Source: Mycoplasma sp. NEAQ87857 (lineage in GTDB: Bacteria > Bacillota_I > Bacilli_A > Mycoplasmatales > Metamycoplasmataceae). From it: a stretch of 64,000 bases of DNA. Each line of letters opens with the position of its first letter. Position 1 is the first letter of the stretch. The DNA lies in contig NZ_CP045542.1 of the NCBI RefSeq assembly GCF_009792315.1, positions 992,001 to 1,056,000 on the forward strand. Direction: 5' to 3'. Shown here piece after piece: positions 45,870 through 56,130 of this stretch. Below the pieces are notes generated by a model that was given only the letters and a program-made list of their open reading frames with translations, searched no databases and was not told where the DNA came from. Position numbers and translations under genes: made by a program.

Positions 45870-47696
45870 ATGAGTTATAAAGCACTATATCGTAAATATC
45901 GTCCTAGTAATTTCGATCAAGTTATAGGACAAGAACACATTGTTGAAACTTTAAAAAACATTGTCCAATCACACAAAATAGGTCATGCTTATTTGTTTTC
46001 TGGTCCTAAAGGAACAGGAAAAACTTCAATGGCTAAAATCTTTGCAAATGTCTTAAATTGTATGCATACTGATGATTTAGTTTCATTATGTAATAATTGC
46101 TTAACTCAAAGTGAAAACAATTTTGATGTTTTAGAAATGGATGCTGCGTCAAATAATGGTGTAGATGAAATTAGAGATTTAAAAGAAAAGATTGAGCAAG
46201 CTCCAATTAATGGTAGATTTAAAGTTTATATTATCGATGAAGTGCATATGTTAAGTAAAAGTGCTTTTAATGCTTTATTAAAAACCTTAGAAGAACCACC
46301 AAGTCATGCAATTTTTATTCTTGCTACAACTGATGTGCAAAAAATTCCTTTAACTATTTTATCTAGAGTTCAAAGATTTAATTTTCATAGGATTAATGAT
46401 GCTAATATCATTAAACACTTAACTAAGATTTTAGATTTAGAAAAAATTAAATATGAGCCTAAAGCTTTAAAAGCAATTGCAAGATTATCTAGCGGTGGAA
46501 TGAGAGATGCTTTATCAATTGCAGATCAAGCTAGTGTATTTAATAATAATTCAATTACATTAGATAATTTAATGGAAAATTTTGGAATTACTTCTAGCGA
46601 TCAAATTATTGAAATTATTAATTTAATCGCAAATCAAGATTTAATTAATCTATTAAATAAAATTGATCAAATGCAAAAAAATGGAGTAAATTGATTTGAT
46701 TTTCTTTCAAATTTAATCACCATCAATAAAGAATGATTAATCTATGTAAAATGTCAAGACCCTTCAATGTTAGAAGAACTGAACATAGATCAAATTAAAT
46801 TATTACAATTAAATGTTGATTTATCAATGAGAATCAATGATATTTTATATGATATATTTATCAACTTAAATAAAAGTGAATTTCCTTTTGAGTTTATTGA
46901 GCTAGGGTTAATGAAATTATTTAAACAACAAATTAATAAACCAATTGAAAATAATATTTCAATGGTGGAACAAATTACTCAAAAACGTAAGCAAGAAACT
47001 AAAAAGATTGAACCAGTTGCTCAACCTATAGTTAATCCTGCTCCAGTAATTCAACCAATAAAAACTCAAGATAAAGTTAATGTTGAACCTATTATTAAAC
47101 CTGAATTTAAACAAGAATTTAATAATCAAGAAACAATAAATAATACTATTGATTATGAATTAGATTTTGTTCCTAAAAATATTAATAAAACTACTAGTAA
47201 AAATAATGAATATTCAATTGATGAAATAGCACATATAGCCTATTTTATTAATTCAAATAAAGAACTTAGACAACAAAGTTTAAATCAAACATCAAACTGG
47301 AAAAAGATTTTAGCTAGTGCTTCAACTAATCCTGATTTTCAAGGTCAATATGATATTTTTCGTAATTGTGCTTTAATTACCGCTCATGAAGATGTTTTTA
47401 TTTTTAGATGTGAAAATGATGAATATGTAAATCAAATTACTAATAATAAAACTAAATGAATGCAGAGCTTTTTTAAAAATTATTATCGTAAATACATTAA
47501 TTTAATTGCTGTAAATCCTAAGACCTTAAATGAGGTTAAAAATCGTTTTGATATTATCAAAAATGAGAATAAAATTAATAGTGCTTTCAAAATTCCATCA
47601 CCTTTAATTGAATTAGATGAAAAATCTCAAATTGAACAATTAAATGAAGATGCACTTAAAATATTTGGTGATACTATAAATATAATTAAAGAATAA
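45870..47696 (+). CDS. dnaX: DNA polymerase III subunits gamma/tau
   Basis: Clamp-loader ATPase of the replisome. The 608-aa chain has the AAA+ core at residues 1-230: Walker A GPKGTGKT (45-52), Walker B VYIIDEVHMLS and the SRVQRFNF arginine-finger region. The usual zinc module has Cys64, Cys74 and Cys77, but I do not see the fourth Cys, so zinc binding may be altered. Domain III follows, then a Pro/Gln/Lys-rich linker at residues about 380-430, then a C-terminal tau-like part. No programmed frameshift site is apparent. TGA codes Trp at several points. It heads the cluster dnaX-ybaB-recR-tmk-holB-rsmI. Confidence 0.96.
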
Positions 47697-47705
47697 GGAG
47701 TTATT

Positions 47706-47993
47706 ATGAATCCAGAATTTATCAAAAGAATGAAAAAATTACAAAAAGAATTAGAACAAAAACAAGCAGAATTAGAAAATAAAGAATTCACTGTTGAAAA
47801 ACAAGGTATTACAGTTACAATGAAAGGGAACTTCCAAGTTCTATCAATTAATATTGATGAAAGCTTAGTAGATCCTGAAGACAAAGATATCATTGAAGAT
47901 TTAATTTTAATTACTATGAATGAAATCATTGACTTAATTAAAGAAGAACAAGAAAAAATCTCACCACAAACGCCTAGTGGTCTTGGATTTTAA
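47706..47993 (+). CDS. ybaB: YbaB/EbfC nucleoid-associated protein
   Basis: Small dimeric DNA-binding protein usually found between dnaX and recR, as here. 95 aa with the family layout: N-terminal helix rich in Lys/Gln/Glu (MKKLQKELEQKQAELEN), a central strand GITVTMKGNFQVLSINID, and a helical end with SGLGF. AAGGAG lies five bases before the ATG, and the stop overlaps the recR ATG (TAATG). No Trp and no oddities. Confidence 0.94.
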   Translation: MNPEFIKRMKKLQKELEQKQAELENKEFTVEKQGITVTMKGNFQVLSINIDESLVDPEDKDIIEDLILITMNEIIDLIKEEQEKISPQTPSGLGF

Positions 47994-48577
47994 TGCTTGA
48001 TACTTTTAGTATCAATGATTTTATTGATCGAATTAAAAAAATACCAGGAATAAGTAAAAAACAAGCAGAAAAAATGGTGTATTGAATTCTTAACACTGAA
48101 CAACAAGAAGTATTTTTACTATCAAACGCTTTTAAAAAAGTTAAAGAAAATGTTACTTTTTGCTTAGTGTGTGGGAATGCTGTTGAATTAAGTAATTGCA
48201 ACATTTGTAATGATGAATCTCGATTAAATACTCTTTTAATTGTAGAAAATGTTGCAATTATTGATAAAATCGAAAAAGCTAATATTTACAAAGGTAAATA
48301 TTATGTTTTTAAGCACTATTTATCAGATGCATCATCATTAACTAAGTATCAAAACGAAATTGATAAATTAATAAATCACGCTAAACAATTTAGCGAAATA
48401 ATATTAGGTATTTCACCTGATTTAAAAGGTGAAATGACTAATATTTTATTAAAAAATAAGCTAGAAGCAGTTGGGTTAAAAACATCTCAATTAGCTATTG
48501 GAATACCTTTAGGTGCTTCTTTAGATTATATCGATCCACTTACATTAAAATTTTCATTATCTAATCGACAAAAATAA
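47993..48577 (+). CDS. recR: Recombination protein RecR
   Basis: Works with RecO/RecF in loading RecA at gaps. 194 aa. Order: helix-hairpin-helix ([20 protein letters not shown]), a four-Cys zinc finger (Cys57, Cys60, Cys69, Cys72: FCLVCG and NCNIC), a Toprim domain ([14 protein letters not shown]) and the terminal segment [20 protein letters not shown], which corresponds to the conserved RxAxGLPxGxxLEYxD motif. The start is coupled to ybaB. One TGA Trp at residue 41. Confidence 0.96.
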
Positions 48578-48587
48578 AGGAGTATAT

Positions 48588-49244
48588 ATGTTTATATCAT
48601 TTGAAGGACTAGATGGTTCAGGTAAAACTACTATTATTGGTAAAGTAAGTCAAAAATTAATTAAGGATTATCCTTTTTTAAATATTGTTTCTACTAGAGA
48701 ACCTGGTGGAAAAGACATTAAAGAAGCTGAAAAAATTCGTGAAATCATTTTAGATCCTAACTCTTTATTATCTCCTGTGGCTGAAGCGTTATTATATACA
48801 ACTAGCAGAAGAATCCATTTAGAAAGAGTTATTTGACCTGCTTTAGCTAAAAATGAAGTAGTTTTATGCGATAGATATGTAGATAGTTTTTACGCTTATC
48901 AAGGATTTGCCAGAAACTTAGGTTATAGATTTGTTAAAGATATGACTCATTTTGCTATTGAAAAAACTATGCCTGATATCACTATTTTCTTTGAAATCAC
49001 TCCAGAAGAAACTTTAATGCGTAGAGAAAGTAATAGATTAATTAAAGATCGTTTAGAAAATGAAGAACTAGATTTTCATCACAATGTTTATGAAGGATAT
49101 CACCAAATCATTGAAGAGGATCCTAATCGTTTTGTTATTGTTGATGCTAATTTAACTATTGATCAAGTATTTGATCAAGTTTATAATCAAATCATTAATC
49201 ATCCTAAATTTAAAGAATACTTAGCTAATTTAAATGTTAAATAA
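48588..49244 (+). CDS. tmk: Thymidylate kinase
   Basis: Phosphorylates dTMP to dTDP. 218 aa, with P-loop EGLDGSGKT (residues 6-14), the DR(Y/H) motif in [16 protein letters not shown], and a Lys/Arg-bearing lid ([13 protein letters not shown]). TREPGG is the conserved substrate-side motif. GGAG lies seven bases before the ATG, and the 3' end overlaps holB by 11 bases. One TGA Trp at residue 83. Confidence 0.96.
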
Positions 49245-50154
49245 TAATGTAATTAAAATGTTAAATGATGCCAAAAATAATAATAAATTGGCTCATTTAT
49301 ATTTATTAGATGTTCCAAAAGAATATTCTTGTGATAATGATTTATTAAACATAATTAACATTATTAATAATCAACAATTAGATAGCTTAGATGAGAATAA
49401 CATACCTTTTAATATTAAATTAATTGATGGTAGTTATCAATCAATTAAAAAAGAAAGCTTGGATAATTTGTTTTATCAAGCTTCTTTTTACAATCATAAA
49501 GATTTAAAACAATTATTAATTTTAAAAGAAATTAATAATTGTTCAATTCAAGGTTTAAATTCAATCTTAAAATCAATTGAAGAGCCTACTGATAATACTA
49601 TTATTATTTTAACTACTAGCGATATAGCTAATTTATTACCAACTATTATCTCTAGAGCTCAAGTATTAAAACTTCAAGCTTATAGTGCTAAAGATATTTA
49701 TGCTCATTTTATTGGTAAAGGTTTTACTGAACCATTTGGTTTAATTAGTGGTTATTTAACTAATGATTTAGATTTAGCTTATAAATATGTTGATGATCAA
49801 TATATTGCTTTGTTTGATGAATTATTATCATTAATCAATGATGTACAAAAAAATCCTTATGCTTTATATCACTTTTTAAATCAAAATATTTCAAAAGATG
49901 ATATGACTAAAACTAATTTCTTGCTTAAAAGTATTAAATTAATACTACAAGCACAAACTAAGATACAACATACTACAAAAAATAAGTATGTTGTATCAAT
50001 TTATAAAATCAATAATAAACTCTTAAAACATAATCAAGGTTTAATGACTTATATTTTAGATATTAATCAATTTTATAATGCAATTAAAAATGATGGTAAT
50101 TTCACTTTACATAAAGAAGTTTTATTATTAAAATTAATGGAGTATTATGGCTAA
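49234..50154 (+). CDS. holB: DNA polymerase III delta' subunit
   Basis: Structural clamp-loader subunit. 306 aa. The AAA+ fold is recognisable from NSILKSIEEPTDNTIIILTTSD and LPTIISRAQVLKL, which match the sensor-1 and SRC-type segments of the family. There is no Walker A, so it should not bind ATP, as is usual for delta'. Its place between tmk and rsmI is the common Gram-positive order. The start overlaps tmk; the stop overlaps rsmI by eight bases. Confidence 0.9.
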   Translation: MLNNNVIKMLNDAKNNNKLAHLYLLDVPKEYSCDNDLLNIINIINNQQLDSLDENNIPFNIKLIDGSYQSIKKESLDNLFYQASFYNHKDLKQLLILKEINNCSIQGLNSILKSIEEPTDNTIIILTTSDIANLLPTIISRAQVLKLQAYSAKDIYAHFIGKGFTEPFGLISGYLTNDLDLAYKYVDDQYIALFDELLSLINDVQKNPYALYHFLNQNISKDDMTKTNFLLKSIKLILQAQTKIQHTTKNKYVVSIYKINNKLLKHNQGLMTYILDINQFYNAIKNDGNFTLHKEVLLLKLMEYYG

Positions 50155-50881
50155 ACTTTATATTGTAGGTGTTCCTATTGGTAATTTAGAAGATATTACC
50201 TTAAGAGCATTAAAAACCTTGCAAGATTGTAATATTATTGCTTGTGAAGATACTAGAGTAACTAAGAAATTGCTTTCTTGTTATACTAATGCTCCATATA
50301 ATTACTTAATGGATAATAAAAAATTATTAACTTATAATAATTACACTGAAAATAAATCAGCTAAAGGAATTATTAATTTAATTAACCAAGGAAATGATGT
50401 GGCTTTGGTTTCAGATGCAGGAATGCCAGTAGTTAGTGATCCAGGATTTGAAGTAATTAAGCAAGCTAGAGAAAACAATATTGAAGTTGAAATTATCCCC
50501 GGAGTTAATGCTGCTATTACAGCTTTTGTTGCTTCAAATTTTACTTCAACTTTTAGTTTCAATGGTTTTATCAAAGATAAAACCCAACAAAGAATTAATG
50601 AACTAAAAAAACTTGACATAGGTACTTATATTTTTTATGTTTCTCCACATAAATTAGAACAAACTCTAATTGATATTGATAGCGTTTTTGCTAATAATGC
50701 ACAATTGTGTTTAGCTAAAGAATTAACTAAAATGTATGAAAAGTTTTATTATGGAACTGCGTTAGAAGTTTTAGAACAATTAAAAAATGATAATGCTATC
50801 AAAGGTGAATTTACTTTAGTTTTAAATATTCCTAAAATCAAAAGAGTGAAAGTTTCTAAATATAAAAAAGATGATAATTAA
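50147..50881 (+). CDS. rsmI: 16S rRNA 2'-O-methyltransferase RsmI
   Basis: SAM-dependent tetrapyrrole-methylase-fold enzyme that methylates the ribose of C1402 in 16S rRNA. 244 aa. Signature segments: LYIVGVPIGNLEDITLRAL at the N-terminus, CEDTRVT, VALVSDAGMPVVSDPG and IPGVNAAITAF, followed by FNGFIKDK. The C-terminus is Lys-rich. It is the last gene of the cluster and is closed by a bidirectional hairpin. No TGA codons are present. Confidence 0.96.
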   Translation: MAKLYIVGVPIGNLEDITLRALKTLQDCNIIACEDTRVTKKLLSCYTNAPYNYLMDNKKLLTYNNYTENKSAKGIINLINQGNDVALVSDAGMPVVSDPGFEVIKQARENNIEVEIIPGVNAAITAFVASNFTSTFSFNGFIKDKTQQRINELKKLDIGTYIFYVSPHKLEQTLIDIDSVFANNAQLCLAKELTKMYEKFYYGTALEVLEQLKNDNAIKGEFTLVLNIPKIKRVKVSKYKKDDN

Positions 50882-50910
50882 AAATACTAGATATGAAATC
50901 TAGTATTTTT
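50880..50910. terminator. Bidirectional terminator between rsmI and the subtilase gene
   Basis: AAAAATACTAGAT and ATCTAGTATTTTT around five bases, with A/T runs on both sides. It overlaps the stop codons of both convergent genes. Confidence 0.88.
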
Positions 50911-53143
50911 AATTAAACTCAATTTTTTGACTTAAACGGTTATTAAGCTGAATTTTCTTCTCAGGAATAATAGGATTTACTTGTCATTTATTTCAATGAC
51001 ATTCTCTAATAAATTCATCAATACGATTTATTCCATTATGCTCTTTTAAAGTAATAACAACCCCAAACCTAATACCTTCTTTTTTTTCTTTAATACTTCT
51101 TTTAGAAGTTTTAATTTCTAAACCTCAAGTTTTACGAGAATATGATTTTTTTGCAATAGGTCTTTTGTTTATGCTTTCAGCAATGTATTTAACATTATCT
51201 CATTTTCGATATTGCTCTCTAACTTCAGTTTCATATAAATAAGGATTTTGCTTAATTTCATCATCATTTTGCTTTTTATTTTTAATATCAATAATTGTTT
51301 TATTATCATTAACTCTACCAAAATGTATATTTAACTCAGTATTTGTATAATCTACTCCTTGGTTTCTATTGCAACGAGGAAAATAACACATTGTTGCTTT
51401 TGCAAAATAATGAAATTTATCATCTTTTAAAGGTACAGGAAAATTATAATTAAACGTATTTCATTCTTTACTAATATCTGAAATCACAAATTTTATTTCA
51501 TCTTTTTCTGATTTAATAATTTGGTTAATGTGTATAGGTACTATACCATGACCGTATAATGCTAATTCATCAGCTGATATTTGATCATTTCAACCTCTTG
51601 CAGCATCAATAATCATTGCTTTAGCAACTTCTCTATTAAGTTCTAAAACATCAATTAAGTATGATAGTTTTCTAGCAATTCAAGGTGCTGCGTATGAAGT
51701 ACCTGTTACAAATACTTCTCCATTTGGATCATATGCTTTAATTTTACATTCTTTACTTCCACCATAATAACTAACATCTGGTTTTAAAAAGAATGATAGA
51801 GCTGGACCTTTTCTTGAATATACTGCACTTTCATTATCTTTAGTAACTGAATTTACAACTAGTGCATTTATTGAATCTGCAGGAGAACCAATTTTTAAAT
51901 CTTTATCTCTAGATTTTTTATTAGTTCCTGCAATAACAAAAATTACATTATTTTTATATTGAATTTCGTCTAAAATTGCTGCTTCTGCTGAAATAAAATT
52001 ATCATTAATTTCTTGATCGCTACCTAAAGATATATTTCATACTCGAATATCTCTATTGGCTGCAATAATTGCCTTTATTTTTTTAATAATACTAAATGAT
52101 GAGAAGTTTTTACCATTGGTAACTCCAAAATGTCTAACTTTAAATCTTCCACATCCATCATCCAATCAAGGATTTAAGGTTGGTCCATCTACAATAATTG
52201 AAGAAACTGTTGTTCCATGAGCATAAGATCCTAGATCTGTAGATACATTATTTGAAACTTCATTTCTAAAATCTACTCATTTAGAAAAATAAACATTTTC
52301 ATCAAATAATGTATCAATAACTCCAATGGTTGGTTCATTAGCAGGTTCAGGTATAGTTATAGCACTTTTTGTTTCTTGAGAATTGTAATTCTCACTATCT
52401 AATTTAGTTATATCAACAGTGCTCATTGAAACTAAATATGGTGCTTTTTCCATTAAAATCTTTAATTGATCATCATCCAAAAACACCGTATTATTGTCTA
52501 AAATCCTTGTGCTTAAAATATCTATCCCTAGTTCTTTAAACAAAGAAATAGTATCTTGCTTGACATCAAAGATTGTTATTAAATTTTGTTTTAAATCAAA
52601 TGATGCTTTTTCAATGCTAAAACTTTCAATATATGAAGCATCTGCTATAACTCCTTTAAAAGCAGAGATTGATAAATCGTTTTTATCAAATAAATTGGAA
52701 TTGACTATATTTTTATTGTCAAATGTTTTATGATCCATTTTACCATTAAAGAACTTATCTAATTTAATTCTTGTTTTTTGTAATAATTTAATGCTTTTAT
52801 TTAAGTTTTTGGATCTTATAAGATAAGTGATTATATGTTTTGTTTTTTCTTTATTAAATTTTGCACCAACTACAGCTTCATTACTTTTATCACCCATTAA
52901 AAGTGTTCTAATACGATTACTTTTTGCTGCAATTTTATTGTAATTAACACTTAATAATATCCCTTTAAAGAATCTTGATTCATTATTTCAAAAACTTTGT
53001 ATGTCTTGAAGTTGTTTCTCCAATCTTAGTAAAAAACCTGAAGTAACAACAAAATTACCATTCATTTTAATATTAAAACCAGTATGTGATGGTCAGGAAT
53101 TTTGCTCGAAATGAATACTTTTAAGTTCTAAAACGTTATTCAT
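50909..53143 (-). CDS. Subtilisin-like (S8) serine protease, cytoplasmic type (744 aa)
   Basis: Predicted S8-family protease. The triad is readable: Asp277 in IGVIDTLFD, His309 in YAHGTTVSS and Ser483 in VTGTSYAAP, and the oxyanion Asn is in FVIAGTN. About 250 residues precede the protease domain (a possible inhibitory or recognition part) and about 200 follow. There is no signal peptide, lipobox or membrane helix, so it is probably intracellular, unlike most mycoplasma subtilases. It overlaps the AAA ATPase gene by eight bases, so the two are translated together. Such AAA-ATPase/S8-peptidase pairs occur in scattered bacteria; their role is not established to my knowledge, though conflict or quality-control functions are plausible. 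TGA Trp codons are frequent. Confidence 0.9.
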
Positions 53144-54203
53144 TATCCATTACCTCTTTGTTTAGTTTTCTTGCTACAGAACTTTTTGATTGATTTTTTA
53201 ATTTTTCAATTTCTCTAATGGTAAACCCTTGTTGATAAAGCTCATCAATAGTTTTATCATCTAAATTACCAATTAAACTATTGTATAACCTTTTTAAATA
53301 GTTAAATTCATCATCTAAATCACTAAAAGCTAAAGATGTTCTAATAATATTCTTTAATTCCCCAGGATTTGGTAATTCATTAGCTAAGTTAAGAATCTTT
53401 TTAAATAAACGAATGTCTTTAGTGGTGTTTTTAAAATTCTTGATAAATAAAGATAAACAATTTTGAGCAACTTCAATTAAATCTTCTTTTTGATATCTAT
53501 TAAAATCAATGACTGCATCAAATCTTCTAGTTAATGCCTTATCCATATTTTCATATAAATTAGTTGTTGCAATTACAATAACATTTTTATTAATATAGTT
53601 TAATTTATCTAATTCTTTTAATATAGTGCTAGTAGCTCGACCCATTTCTCTAACATCATTACTATTAATTCTATCTAGTGCAATTGCATCAATTTCGTCA
53701 AATAAAATAATTGCATTATCATGATTAGCAATTCAATTGATATCTTTAAATAATTCAGTGATGTTTTTATTAGTTTGTCCTAATTTACTATCAATTAAGC
53801 TTTCAAAATTAACAATAAATAAAGATCTTTCAAGCATTCTTGCTATATTTTTAGCAGCTTCAGTTTTACCAGTTCCTGGTAGTCCTTGAAATAAAAATCT
53901 ATTCACTCCAACATTGTGATTAATCGCATTTAAAATCCCTTTAATATCTTCAAAAATAGGATATGGTAAGTTTAAAGGTTCAAGTTTTTTTGTATCAACA
54001 TAATTTATAAAATCAGTATCAAATTGCACATCTTGAGGCACAAAAACTTGCAATTCAGTGATTAAACTTAAAATATAATCACAAATATCTTCATCACCAA
54101 TGCTATCAAAATACCTAGCAATAATCTTAGCTTCGTTTTTGAATGATCTTTCATCTTTATCATAGTGATATTTAATTAAATTAACAACATTTCTCTTTTC
54201 CAT
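53136..54203 (-). CDS. AAA+ ATPase paired with the subtilase (355 aa)
   Basis: Cytoplasmic single-domain AAA+ protein. About 75 residues precede the core; Walker A GLPGTGKTE (residues 107-115), Walker B IILFDEIDAI (about 165-173), sensor 1 VIVIATTN and an arginine-finger region ALTRRFD are all present, resembling FtsH/spastin-type AAA modules. The end (GFTIREIEKLKNQSKSSVARKL) looks like a small helix-turn-helix. The ATG at 54203 follows AAGGAG by eight bases; the frame extends further upstream, but that part lies in the promoter. The gene is first in a two-gene operon with the S8 protease. It may unfold or deliver substrates to it, or act as a switch; this is inference. Confidence 0.9.
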
Positions 54204-54226
54204 TTTTATGCTCCTTACATACAAAA

Positions 54227-54266
54227 ATTATAGCACATATGGGACATTAATTTTATATATGGGACA
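54227..54266 (-). promoter_or_regulatory. Promoter of the AAA/subtilase pair with two operator-like decamers
   Basis: On the minus strand GTGCTATAAT ends in a -10 hexamer at 54227-54232. Just upstream, the decamer TGTCCCATAT occurs twice exactly (54237-54246 and 54257-54266), 20 bases apart, that is about two helical turns on the same face. The GTCCC core is conspicuous in this AT-rich region. The copies cover the space from -10 to beyond -35, fitting a repressor or activator site. Confidence 0.6.
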
Positions 54267-54283
54267 ATTTATCATAAATATTT

Positions 54284-54319
54284 AAAAAGTACTAGGTTAA
54301 TAAAATCTAGTACTTTTTT
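54284..54319. terminator. Bidirectional hairpin inside a divergent promoter region
   Basis: AAAAAGTACTAG and CTAGTACTTTTTT around 11 bases. Genes on both sides are transcribed away from it, so it terminates no visible gene. It may separate two promoters or end a small RNA. Confidence 0.7.
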
Positions 54320-54474
54320 GCTTTTTGGATTAATAAATGTTTGTTATTTATTAGATCAAAAATGTTTTTTTATATTCATTTAAGTTTAAAAAATAGAACT
54401 TATACATATATGTAATTTTAATGTTAATGAATACAATATTCATAAACACTTAGCTATACCACTTAATGCTTTGA

Positions 54475-54497
54475 ATATATATATATATATATATATA
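54475..54497. repeat. (AT) tract upstream of the SPFH gene
   Basis: Eleven AT units, about 70 bases before the ATG at 54568, followed by AATAAAAAATATTAGC. It resembles the tract at 22217-22240. No other -10 box is evident nearby, so the tract itself may supply it. Confidence 0.8.
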
Positions 54498-54567
54498 ATA
54501 AAAAATATTAGCTTTATATTTATTCAAAATAAATAAGCACAACAAATAAAAAGGAGAATTAAATAAA

Positions 54568-55599
54568 ATGGAATTATATTCAGTTATTGAATATTCTGGT
54601 GGTACAGACCCAGATTGATTAGTATGAAAACATCCTAACTCAATGGTTAATCGTAAATCTAAATTAATTGTAAGACCTGGTCAAGTTTGTGTTGTTATTA
54701 AATCATGTCAATTGCTTAAAGTTGTAGAACCAGGTACTTCAAACATTGATTCAGAGTGATTACCAATAGGTAAAAAAGGTTTCACTCGTTTATTTGGTGG
54801 TTCAAATGCTTATCCACTTGAATTTTACTTTGTAAACAAAAGATTAAAATTAGATTTAAAATGAGGAACTGCTACTGATATTAAAGTTATTGATCCTAAA
54901 TTTAAAATTAGTTTTGGATTAAAAGCAAGAGGTCAAATGGGAGTTTCTATTTCTAGATATGACTACTTAATTGACCGTTTAATAGGTTCGTTTGATGAAG
55001 ATGGAATTGTTAAGTTTTCATTTATTAGTCAACAAATTAGAGGTTGAGTTAATCAAAACATTAAACGTGTTATCTCAACAGCTATCCAAGTTAAAAAATT
55101 AAGTTATTTTGATATTCTACCTAGAATTAATGAAATTAATGAAGACTTTTTAGCAGCAATTAAAGAATTTACTGATAGATTAGGTATTGAAATAGTTACA
55201 TCAAGTATTGAAAGTATTGATGCAAGTGATAAAGATATCGAAAGATTAAACTTATTTGTTGATAAAGGTGCTGCTTTAGATTACTATGGTGAAAATTATG
55301 AAAAAGTTCGTGGTTATGATGTTTATGAAAATATGTCTAAAAACCAAGGAACTGTAGGTGCTATATTTGGAATGAATACAGCTAGCTCAGTAACTGCTGG
55401 AGCTAATTTAATTCCAAATAAAAAATCTAAAAAAGAAACTAAAATACTTATAAAATGTCCTGAATGTAATAATAATGTTGAACAAAATGCTAAGTTCTGT
55501 AATGAATGTGGTACAAAGATGATCAATAGTTGTAAATCATGTAAAGAAGTTTTACAACCTAAAGCTAAATTCTGTGTAAACTGTGGAGAAAAAGCTTAA
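54568..55599 (+). CDS. SPFH-domain protein with C-terminal zinc ribbons (YdjI-like, 343 aa)
   Basis: Membrane-scaffold type protein of the band-7/SPFH group related to Bacillus YdjI and the annotated virion-core-like proteins. Residues about 20-250 form the SPFH part (LIVRPGQVCVVIKS, IDPKFKISFGLKARGQMGVSI, FVDKGAA). A helix follows, then two four-Cys zinc ribbons at the end (CPEC, CNEC, CKSC and CVNC pairs). There is no transmembrane helix, so membrane contact would be peripheral or through partners. AAGGAG lies 11 bases before the ATG. It heads a tight three-gene set with two membrane proteins. In Bacillus the equivalent set (ydjG, ydjH, ydjI) acts with PspA in envelope stress; no pspA is in the window. 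Confidence 0.9.
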
Positions 55600-55600
55600 T

Positions 55601-56128
55601 ATGAAATCAAATTTCTTACAAAATCTTAAAAGTTATTGATTATTCTTATTTATTAGTACATTAATATTAGCTATTTTTGTTGCTATTCCTGCAGTATTAG
55701 ATATTCAAGATAAATTTGGTGAAATTACTGTCTATCCTGATAATACAGGACAATTAATTTGATATATAGTATTTAAAGCTTATGCTATATCATTCTTTTT
55801 ATTTGTTGTTTACTTTATTGCATTTAGCAATAAATGTGCAAGAACTGTATCAATTTATTTAATTATTATTACCTTAATTTTACAATTTACACCTTTACTT
55901 GCTAGAACATATACTTTAATGCTATTTTCAATGGGGCTAACAGGTGCAAACATTACTTTATTTATTCTTATGACTATTGTTTTAATTGCTTCATTGCTTT
56001 CATCATTTATTTATATTAAATCAAGTATTAAAATGGCTAATGTTGATAAGAAATTTAAATCACGTGAAACATCACTTAGATCACGTTATGAATCAGATGA
56101 TCAAAATCACTACAAAGGATTATATTAA
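55601..56128 (+). CDS. Four-helix membrane protein (YdjH-like position, 175 aa)
   Basis: Integral membrane protein starting one base after the SPFH stop. Four hydrophobic segments are visible: LFLFISTLILAIFVAI, AISFFLFVVYFIAF, IYLIIITLILQFTPLL and NITLFILMTIVLIASLLSS. The end is basic and hydrophilic (KKFKSRETSLRSRY) and probably cytoplasmic. I cannot assign it by sequence alone; the name rests on its place between SPFH and zinc-ribbon genes, as ydjH in Bacillus. Three Trp are TGA-coded. Probably a complex member. Confidence 0.85.
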
Positions 56129-56130
56129 TT

